Source of the DNA: Ehretia macrophylla
Taxonomy: Eukaryota > Streptophyta > Magnoliopsida > Boraginales > Ehretiaceae
DNA length: 64,000 bases
Reading direction: 5' to 3'
Assembly: GCA_037974665.1 (NCBI GenBank)
Contig: CM075782.1
Location: 41,096,851-41,160,850 of the forward strand
The notes beneath the pieces were generated by a model. That model made no database searches. It saw nothing but the letters and a program-made list of their open reading frames with translations, and was not told the origin of the DNA. A program made the translations under genes and the position numbers. Of the stretch, positions 57,228 to 64,000 are shown in pieces. The first letter of the stretch is position 1, and every line of letters starts with the position of its first letter.

Positions 57228-57641
57228 CCTTTTCGTTTTGAATTATTTGCCTTGTTCAGGCTTGCCAAGATGCTTTATCCATCATATTTCTATTACCGAA
57301 TCCCACGGCATCTTGGGCAAGAAAACTTCGCTTCATGTAGAGGCTAGGGCCGCAAACTGAGGGCGTGGGGCATGTGACCAAGTCTCCGTCACTCCGGTGC
57401 CCATAACTTTTGATCTGTAAGGAGTTATACAGCGCACATCATACTGTTGGAAAGCTCTCTAAGAGCTCTACAACGAGGGTAACAAGCCTGCTCAGCTGCG
57501 CCTATTTTGGTAGACCAAAATTGACTGTTTTCATCAGGTTTGGTCAACTTTTCTTCTTTTTGCGCTGTTTATTCGTACCTGATCAGTCGTCCAGAGCCGC
57601 GAAAAGGATAACAAATAAGGGCTTTGCGTACTCAACATGAC

Positions 57642-57760
57642 GGGTGTGATCTTACCTGCAGTAATGCATCGAATCCCATCAGATCCCCGAAGTCAAGTGT
57701 GCTTGGGAGAGTGTAGTACTAGGATGCGTGATCCTCAGGGAATTCCTCGTGTTGCACCCC
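57642..57760 (+). rRNA. 5S rRNA-like copy 89
   Basis: GATCTTACCTGC; box A GTCAAGTGTGCTTGGG; GAGTGTAG; GGATGCGTGATCC. C at -1. Confidence 0.86.
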
Positions 57761-58173
57761 CCTTTTCATTTAGAATTTTTTGCCCCGCTCAGTCTTGCCA
57801 AGATGCTTCTTCCATCACATTTTTTTCTCGAGTCCCAAGGCATCTTGGGCAAGACAATTTCGCTTCGCGTAGAGGCTGGGCCCGCAAACTGAAGGTGTGG
57901 GGCTGGTGATCAAGTCTCCGTCACTCCAGTGCCTATAACTTTTGATCCGTAAGGAGTTATACAGCGCACAGTATACCGTTGAAAAGCACTCCAAGAGCTC
58001 TACGATGGGGGCAGCAATCATGCTCAACTGCGGATATTTTTACAGACTAAAATCAAACGTTTTCATCAGTTTTAGGTGACTTTTCTACTTTTTACATTGT
58101 TTCTTCACCCCCGATCGTTCATTGGGAGCCACGAGAAGGATGACAAATAAGGGCTTTACGCACTCAACATGAC

Positions 58174-58292
58174 GGGTGCGGTCATACCAGCAAAAATGCT
58201 GCGGATCATATCAGATCTCAGAAGTTAAACGTGCTTGGGAGAGAGTAGTACAAGGATGGATGACCCTATAGGAAGTCTTCGTGTTGCAACCC
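58174..58292 (+). rRNA. 5S rRNA-like copy 90
   Basis: CAGCAAAAATGCTGCGGATC; box A TTAAACGTGCTTGGG; GTACAAGGATGGATGACC. End GTTGCAACCC. Confidence 0.86.
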
Positions 58293-58705
58293 CTTTTTGT
58301 TTTGCATTTTTTGCCCCGTTCAGCCTTTCCAAGATGCTTTATCTGTCACATTTCTATTACCGAGTCCCACGGCATTTTGGGCAAGACAACTTCGCTTCGC
58401 GCAGAGGCTAGGACCGCAAATTGAGGGCGTGGGGCCTGTTACCTGGTCTCCATCGCTACGGTTCCCATAACTTTTGATCCGTAAGGAGTTATGGAGCGTA
58501 CAGCATACCGTTGGAAAGCTCTCCGAGAGCTTTATGACGGGGGCAGCAAGCCTGCTTAGCTGCGCCTGTTTTTAGAACCCAAAATTGAACGTTTTCATCT
58601 ATTTTGGGCCACTTTTCTTCTCTTTGTGCTGTTTCTTCGTCCCTGATCGTTCGTCGGGAGCCGCAAACAGGACTACAAATAAGGGCTTTATACACTCAAC
58701 ATGAT

Positions 58706-58824
58706 AGGTGCGATCATACCAGCAGTAATGCACCGGATCCCATCAGATATCTGAAGTTAATCGTGCTTGGGAAATTGTAGTACTAGGATGGGTGACCCTC
58801 AAGGAATTCCTCGTGTTGCACCCC
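58706..58824 (+). rRNA. 5S rRNA-like copy 91
   Basis: Starts AGGTGCG; otherwise consensus to position 40. Box A TTAATCGTGCTTGGG (G56T); GAAATTGTAG; box C intact. A-type spacer. Confidence 0.87.
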
Positions 58825-59238
58825 CCTTTTCGTTTTGAATTTTTTTCCCCGTTAAGGCTTGCCAAGATGCTTTATCCATCACAATTCTATTACCGAGTCC
58901 CACGGCATCTTGGGCAAGACAACTAGGCTTCGCGTAGAGGCTGGGCCCGCAAACTGAGGGTGTGGGGCTTGTGACCAAGTCTCCGTCACTCCGATGCCCA
59001 TAACTTTTGATCTGTAAGGAGTTATGCAGCGCACAGTATACCGTTGAAAAGCTCTTCATGAGCTCTACTATGAGGGTAGCAATCATGCTCAACTGCCCCT
59101 GTTTTTCGAGTCCAAAATTGAACTTTTTCATCAGTTTTGGGTGACTTTTCTTCTCTTTGCGTTATTTCTTCGAACATGATCATTCGTCGGGAGCCGCTAA
59201 AAGGACGACAAATATGGGCTTTATGCACTCAATATGAC

Positions 59239-59357
59239 AGGTGCGATCATACCAGCAGTAATGCACCAGATCCCATCAGATCTCTGAAGTTAAGCGTGCT
59301 TAGGAGAGAGTAGTACTAGGATGGGTAACCCCCAGGGAAGTCCTCGTGTTGCACCCC
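59239..59357 (+). rRNA. 5S rRNA-like copy 92
   Basis: Starts AGGTGCG. Box A GCGTGCTTAGG; intermediate element intact; GGATGGGTAACC. C at -1, T-run kept. Confidence 0.87.
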
Positions 59358-59770
59358 CTTTTTCGTTTTGAATTTTTTGCCCCGTTCAGGCTTGCCAAGA
59401 TGCTTTATCCATAACATTTCTATTATCGAGTCCCTTGTAATCTTGGGCAAGACAACTTCGCTTCGCGTAGAGGCTGGGCCTGCAAACCGAGGGCGTGGGG
59501 CTTGTGACCAGGTCTCCGTCTCTCCGGTGCTTATAACTTTTGATCCGAATGGAGTTATGCAGTGCACAACAAACCATTGGAAAGCTCTACCAGAGCTCTA
59601 CGATGAGGGAGTAAGCCTGCTTGGCTGCGTTTGTTTTCAGAGCCCAAAATCAAACGTTTTCATCAGTTTTGGGCTACTTTTCTTCTTTTTGTGATATTTT
59701 TTCATCTGTGATTGTTCGTTGCGAGTCGCGAAAAGGACGATAAATAAGTGCTTTGCGCACTCAACATGAT

Positions 59771-59889
59771 AGGTGCGATCATACAAGAAGTAGTGCCCCA
59801 GATCCCATTAGAACTCTGAAGTTAAGCGTGCTAGGGCTAGAGTAGTACTAGGACCGGTGACCCCCTGGGAAGTCCTCGTGTTGCATCCC
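59771..59889 (+). rRNA. 5S rRNA-like copy 93
   Basis: Retains A43 (AGAACTCT) and T96 (CCCCCTGGG). Starts AGGTGCG; box A GCGTGCTAGGG; CTAGAGTAG; GGACCGGTGACC. Mixed spacer type. Confidence 0.86.
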
Positions 59890-60302
59890 CCTTTTTGTTT
59901 TGTTTTTTTGCCCCGTTCAAGCTTGTCAAGATGCTTTATCCATCACATTTCAATTATCGAGTCCCATGTCATCTTGGACAAGACAACATGGCTTCGCGTA
60001 GAGGCTAGGTTCGCAAGCCGAGGGCGTGGGTCTTGTGACCAGGTCTCCGTCAATCAGGTGCCTATAACTTTTAATCCGTAAGGAGTTATGCAGTGCACAA
60101 CATACCCTTGGAAAGTTCTCCGAGAGCTCTACGACGGGGGAAGCAAGCCTGCTCAGCTATGCCAGTTTTTTGAGCCCAAAATCGAACATTTTCATCAATT
60201 TCAGGCAACTTTTCTTCTTTTTGGGCAGTTTTTTCATCCCGAATCGTTCGTCGGGAGTAGCAAAAAAGACGACAAATAAGGGTTTTAAGTACTCAACATG
60301 AC

Positions 60303-60421
60303 GGGTGCGATCATACCAGCAGTAATACACCGGTTTCCATCAGTTCTCTGAAGTTAAGCGTGCTTGGGAGAGAGTAATACTAGGATGGGCGACACTCACA
60401 GAAGTCCGCGTGTTGCACTCC
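60303..60421 (+). rRNA. 5S rRNA-like copy 94
   Basis: CACCGGTTTCCATCAGTTC; box A intact; GAGAGTAATAC; GGATGGGCGACACTC, a box C variant shared with copies 95 and 97 (97 reads GATACTC). Confidence 0.87.
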
Positions 60422-60835
60422 CCTTTTCATTTTGCATTTTTTACCGCGTTCAGGCTTTCCAAGATGCTTTATCAATCACATTTCTATTACAGAGTTGGAC
60501 GGCATCTTGGGCAAGACAACTTCTCTTTGCGTAGAGGCTGGGCTTGCAAACTAAGGGCGTGGGGCCTGTGACCAAGTCTCCGTCGCTCTGGTGCCCATAA
60601 CTTTTGATCTGTAAGTAGTTATGCAGCGCATAGCATACCGTTGGAAAGCTCTCTGAGAGCTTTACGACGGAGGCAACATGCTTGCTCAGTTGTGCCTGTT
60701 TTTGGAGCCTAAAATCAAACATTTTCATCAATTTTGGGCCACTTTTCTTCTTTTTGCGTTGTATCTTCGTCCCGGATCGTTCGTCGTGACAGGCGAAAAG
60801 GACGACAAATAAGGGTTTTAAGCATCCAACATGAC

Positions 60836-60954
60836 GGTTATGATCATACTGGCAGTAATGCACCGGATCCCATCAGATCTCCAAAGTTAAGCGTGCTTGG
60901 GAGAAAGTAGTACTAGGATGGGCGACACTCAGGGAAGTCCTCTTGTTGTACCCC
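60836..60954 (+). rRNA. 5S rRNA-like copy 95
   Basis: GGTTATGATCATACTGGC start; box A intact; GAGAAAG; GGGCGACACTC. C at -1. Confidence 0.87.
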
Positions 60955-60987
60955 CCTTTTCGTTTTGCATTTTTTACCCAGTTCAGG

Positions 60988-61048
60988 CTTGCCAAGATGC
61001 TTTATCCATCACATTTCTATTACCGAGTCCTACGGCATCTTGGGCAAG
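60988..61048 (+). other. Conserved spacer stem-loop (example after copy 95)
   Basis: Arms CTTGCCAAGATGC (60988-61000) and GCATCTTGGGCAAG (61035-61048) are complementary apart from one unpaired base, with a 34-nt loop. In A-type units the pair lies about 35-40 bp past the 5S end. B-type units have CTTGCCAAATTGC on the left and are mismatched in the middle. Function unknown; it lies beyond the T-run. Confidence 0.8.
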
Positions 61049-61128
61049 ACAACTTCGCTTTGCGTAGAGACTGGGCCTGCAAACTGAGGGCGTGAGGCCT
61101 GTGACCAGGTCCCCATCGCTCTGGTACC

Positions 61129-61156
61129 CATAACTTTTGATTCGTAAGGAGTTATG
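61129..61156 (+). other. Spacer inverted repeat CATAACT / AGTTATG (example)
   Basis: Seven-bp perfect arms around 14 nt (TTTGATTCGTAAGG here; TTTGATCCGTAAGG is the usual loop). Present in most units about 190 bp past the 5S end. Confidence 0.75.
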
Positions 61157-61179
61157 CAGCACACAACATACTGTTAGAA

Positions 61180-61194
61180 AGCTCTCCGAGAGCT
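61180..61194 (+). other. Spacer palindrome AGCTCTCCGAGAGCT (example)
   Basis: Seven-bp arms around a single C. Found in nearly every unit, preceded by CCGTTGGAA. It is the edge or centre of several deletions (near 4220, 4722, 43978, 63295) and of the 122-bp insertion at 34823, which fits a breakage-prone site. Confidence 0.8.
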
Positions 61195-61368
61195 CTACGA
61201 TGAGGTTAGTAAGCCTGCTCAGTTGCGCTTGTTTTTGGAGCCCAAAATTAAATGTTTTCATCAGTTTTGGGCCACTTTTCTTCTTTTTGCGCTGTTTCTT
61301 CGTCGCTGATTGTTCTTTGGGAGCCGCAAAAAGGACGACAAATAAAGGCTTTGCGTACTCAACATGAC

Positions 61369-61487
61369 CAGTACGATCATACCAGCAGTAATGCTCAGGA
61401 TCCCATCAGATCTCTGAAGTTAAGCGTGCTTAGGAGAGAATAGTACTAGGGTAGGTGACCCCAAGGGAAGTCCTCATGTTGCACCCT
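61369..61487 (+). rRNA. 5S rRNA-like copy 96
   Basis: Starts CAGTACG; AATGCTCAGGATCCC. Box A GCGTGCTTAGG; GAATAG; GGGTAGGTGACC. C at -1. Confidence 0.86.
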
Positions 61488-61902
61488 CTTTTTTGTTATG
61501 ATTTTTTTGCCCCGTTCAGGCTTCCCAAGATGCTTTATCCGTCACATTTCTATTACCGAGTCCCACAGCATCTTGGGCAAGGAAACTTCGCTTCACATAG
61601 AGGTTGGGACCGCAAACGGAGCGCGTGGGGCCTGTGACTAGGACTCTGTCTCTCCAGTGCCTATAACTTTTGATTTGTAAGGAGTTGTGTAGCGTACAGC
61701 ATACCGTTGGAAAGCTATCCGAGAGCTCTACGACGGAGGCAACATGACTGCTCGGCTGCGCCTGTTTTTGGATCACAAAATCGAACATTTTCATCAATTT
61801 TGGGCAACTTTTTTTTCTTTTTACGCTGTTTCTTCGTCCCTGATTGTTTGTCGGGAGCTGCGAAATGGACGACAAATAATGGTTTTAAGGACTCGACTTG
61901 AC

Positions 61903-62021
61903 AAGTGGGATCATACCAGATGTAATGCTGCGGATCCAATCAGATCTCTGAAGATAAGCATGCTTGGGAGAGAGTAGTACTAGGATGGGCGATACTCAGG
62001 GAAGTCCTCGTGTTGCACCTC
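61903..62021 (+). rRNA. 5S rRNA-like copy 97
   Basis: Starts AAGTGGGATC; AATGCTGCGGATCC. Box A GATAAGCATGCTTGGG; GGGCGATACTC; end CACCTCG. Confidence 0.86.
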
Positions 62022-62434
62022 GCTTTTCGTTTTGCATTTTTTACCTCGCTCAGGCTTACCAAGATATTTTATCCGTCACATTTCTATTATCGAGTCCCAC
62101 GGCATCTTGCGCATGACAACTTTACTTTGCGTAGAGGCTGGGCTCGCAAATCGAAGGCGTAGGGCCTGTGACCAGGTCTTTGTCGCTCTATTGCCCATAA
62201 ATTTTGATCCGTAAGGAGTTATGCGGCGCAAAACATACCGTTGGAAAGCTCTCCGAGAGTTCTACGATGAAGGCAGTAAGCCTGCTCGGCTGCTTTTTTT
62301 TTTTAGCCCAAAATTGAATGTTTTCATCAGTTTTGTGCCAATTTTCTTCTTTTTGCGTTGTTTCTTCGTTGCTGATCATTCTTCGGGAGCCGCAAAAAGT
62401 ACGACAAATAAGGGCTTTGCTCACTCAACATGAC

Positions 62435-62553
62435 GGGTACGATCATACCAGCAGTAATGCTCAGGATCGCATCAGATCTCTGAAGTTAAGCGTGCTTGGG
62501 ACAGAGTAGTACTAGGATGCGTGACCTCCAAGGGAGACCTCGTGTTGAACCCC
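62435..62553 (+). rRNA. 5S rRNA-like copy 98
   Basis: AATGCTCAGGATCGC. Box A intact; GACAGAG; GGATGCGTGACC; AGGGAGACCTCG near the end; GTTGAACCC. Confidence 0.86.
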
Positions 62554-62968
62554 CCTTTTTGTTTTGAATTTTTTGCCCCGTTCAGGCTTGCCAAGATGCT
62601 TTATCTGTCACATTTCTATTACCGAGTCCCGCGGCATCTTGGCCAAGACAAACTTCGCTTCACGTAGAGGTTGGGCCCGCAAACTGAGGGCATGGGGCCT
62701 GTGACATGGTCTTTGTCGCTACGGTGCCCATAACTTTTGATCCAAAAGGAGTTATGCATCACACAACATACCGTTGGAAAGCTCTTCGAGATCTCTACGA
62801 CGAGGGCAGCAACCCTACTCGGCTGCGCCTATTTTTGGAGTCCAAACTTGAACATTTTTATCAGTTTTGGGCAACTTTTCTTCTTTTTGTGTTGTTTCTT
62901 CATCCCTAATCATTCGTCGGGAGCAGCGAAAAGGACGACAAATAAAGCCTTTGCGCACTCAACCTGAC

Positions 62969-63088
62969 GGGTACAATCATGCTTGCAATAATGCACCGGA
63001 TCCCATCAGATCTCTGAATTTAAGCGTGCTTGGGAGAGAGTAGTACTAGGATGGATGACCCCCAGGGAAGTCCTCGTGTTGTACACCC
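62969..63088 (+). rRNA. 5S rRNA-like copy 99
   Basis: GGGTACAATCATGCTTGC; box A TTTAAGCGTGCTTGGG; GGATGGATGACC; end GTACACCC. The next spacer has lost about 67 bp near 63295 (GCAACGCCAATTTTCGG), giving the shortest unit, 467 bp. Confidence 0.86.
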
Positions 63089-63435
63089 TTTTTTGTTTTG
63101 AATTTTTTGCCCCATTCAGGGTTGCCAAGATGCTTTATCCGACACATTTTAATTACCGAGTCCTACGACATCTTGGCCAAGACAACTTCGCTTCGCGTTG
63201 AGGCTGGGCCCGCAAATTGACGGCGTGGGGCTTGTGACCAGGTCTCTATCACTACGGTGCTCATAACTTTTGATTCATAAGGAGTTATGCAACGCCAATT
63301 TTCGGAGCCCATAATCGAATGTTTTCATTAGTTTGGGGTCACTTTTCTTCTTTTTGTGCTGTTTCTTTGTCCCTGATCATTCGTCGGGAGTGGCGAAAAG
63401 GATGACAAATAAGGGCTTTGCGCACTCAACATGAC

Positions 63436-63554
63436 GAGTGCAGTCATACTAGCAATAATGCACCGGATCCCATCAGATTTGTGAAGTTAAACGTGCTTTG
63501 AAGAGAGTAGTACTAGGATGGGTGACCTTTAGGGAAGTGCTCGTGTTGCACCCC
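63436..63554 (+). rRNA. 5S rRNA-like copy 100
   Basis: GAGTGCAGTCATACTAGC start; box A TTAAACGTGCTTTGAAG; intermediate element and box C intact; CCTTTAGGG. C at -1. Confidence 0.86.
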
Positions 63555-63967
63555 CTTTTTCGTTTTGCATTTTTTGCCTCGTTCAGGCTTGCCAAGATGC
63601 TTTATCCATAACATTTCTATTTCCGAGTCCCACTGCATCTTGGGCAAGTCAACTTCGCTTCACGTAGGGGCTGGGCTCTCAAGTTGAGGGCGTGGGGCCT
63701 GTGACCAGGTCTCCGTCGTTCCCGTGCCCATAACTTTTGATCCGTAAGGAGTTATACAGCGCACAGCATGCTGTTAGAAAGCTCTCTGAGAGCTCTACGA
63801 CGACGGCAACAAGCCTTCTTGGCTTCACCAATTTTCAGAACCCAAAATCGAATGTTTTCATCAGTTTTGGGCCACTTTTCTTCTTTTATCGCTGTTTTTC
63901 GTCCCTGATCATTCGTTCGGAATCGCAAAAATTATGACTAATAGGGGCTTTGCGCACTCAACATGAC

Positions 63968-64000
63968 GGGTGCGATCATGCTAGCAGTAATGCACCGAAT
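63968..64000 (+). rRNA. 5S rRNA-like copy 101, cut by window end
   Basis: First 33 nt only (GGGTGCGATCATGCTAGCAG and on to CACCGAAT). Shows that the array continues to the right. Confidence 0.85.

Larger units (their letters stand above)
60303..62968 (+). repeat. Dimeric higher-order pattern, about 1066 bp
   Basis: Copies 95 and 97 share GGGCGA(C/T)ACTC in box C and TTTGCATTTTTTACC downstream. Copies 96 and 98 share AATGCTCAGGATC. The spacers after 94 and 96 share GACGGAGGCAACATG and TAAGGGTTTTAAG-like text. Same-class starts are 1066-1067 bp apart, two units. Confidence 0.75.
51376..64000 (+). repeat. Forward 5S array, segment IV (copies 77-101)
   Basis: The 3' end of copy 77, twenty-three whole units and a partial one at the window edge. 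Unit length is 531-534 bp, with shorter units at copies 78 (521), 84 (511), 85 (521) and 99 (467). It contains the second copy of the five-unit block and a dimeric pattern at 60.3-62.9 kb. The array runs off the right edge. Confidence 0.95.

Noticed and set aside
2445..64000. Many open reading frames of 60-140 codons on both strands of the array
   Set aside because: They recur at the same phase in unit after unit, break wherever a unit has an indel, have no recognisable domains, and overlap the 5S genes. They are by-products of the repeat.
2813..64000. Cassandra-type elements (TRIMs with 5S sequence in the LTR)
   Set aside because: Units are contiguous head-to-tail with no TG...CA ends, target duplications, primer-binding site or polypurine tract around the 5S part.
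2813..64000. CRISPR-like array, because of regular repeats and spacers
   Set aside because: Repeats are 119-nt 5S sequence and the spacers are themselves repeated; the genome is eukaryotic.
1..64000. tRNA genes and other RNA genes between units
   Set aside because: I saw no tRNA-like box B (GGTTCGAATCC) or cloverleaf in LTRs or spacers when reading; a dedicated scan was not possible.

Overview
The window is repetitive plant nuclear DNA. I found no protein-coding gene. About 53.7 kb of the 64 kb is one tandem array of 5S rRNA-like sequences on the + strand. Each unit is a 119-nt 5S-like region followed by about 413 nt of spacer, and the usual unit length is 532-533 bp. The 5S part is clearly plant: it starts GGGTGCGATCATACC, has the internal promoter blocks GTTAAGCGTGCTTGGG and AGTAGTACTAGGATGGGTGA, and ends GTGTTGCACCCC followed by a T-run. 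I count 100 forward copies (one split by a retroelement, several with deletions), one partial copy at the right edge, and one partial reverse copy near the left edge.

Layout. 1-2285 is the 3' part of a long LTR cut by the window start. 2286-2444 is a reverse-oriented piece of the 5S array, which flips to forward at about 2444. 2445-9295, 11579-21553, 25436-49535 and 51376-64000 are forward array segments. They are separated by three insertions with LTR-type ends (TG...CA), at 9296-11578, 21554-25435 and 49536-51375. None of the three contains an internal retroelement domain, so all look like solo LTRs. Two have perfect 5-bp target duplications (TGCCA, CAACA); the third has only GAC. The three share a core block, and the third lies in the opposite orientation to the other two.

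The array is unlikely to be a healthy rRNA locus. Compared with the usual angiosperm 5S RNA, the array consensus differs at about five positions (C20G, A43T, C67A, T93C, T96A), and individual copies carry many further changes, mostly C-to-T and G-to-A. Some have deletions, a 14-bp duplication, or a lost T-run terminator. Most copies still keep C at -1, an AAATAA box at about -28 and a T-run. Copies 14, 17 and 64 keep the whole consensus internal promoter, though copy 17 has lost its terminator.

The array has structure above the single unit: a trimeric higher-order repeat of about 1598 bp (34473 to about 40.9 kb), a dimeric one near 60.3-62.9 kb, and a five-unit block at 47.3-49.5 kb repeated nine units later at 53.9-56.2 kb. 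A spacer subfamily is concentrated at 16.8-32 kb. Every unit carries a spacer stem-loop and two shorter palindromes. Together these suggest a 5S-derived satellite evolving by unequal exchange and invaded by retroelements. The species cannot be named from the sequence alone.
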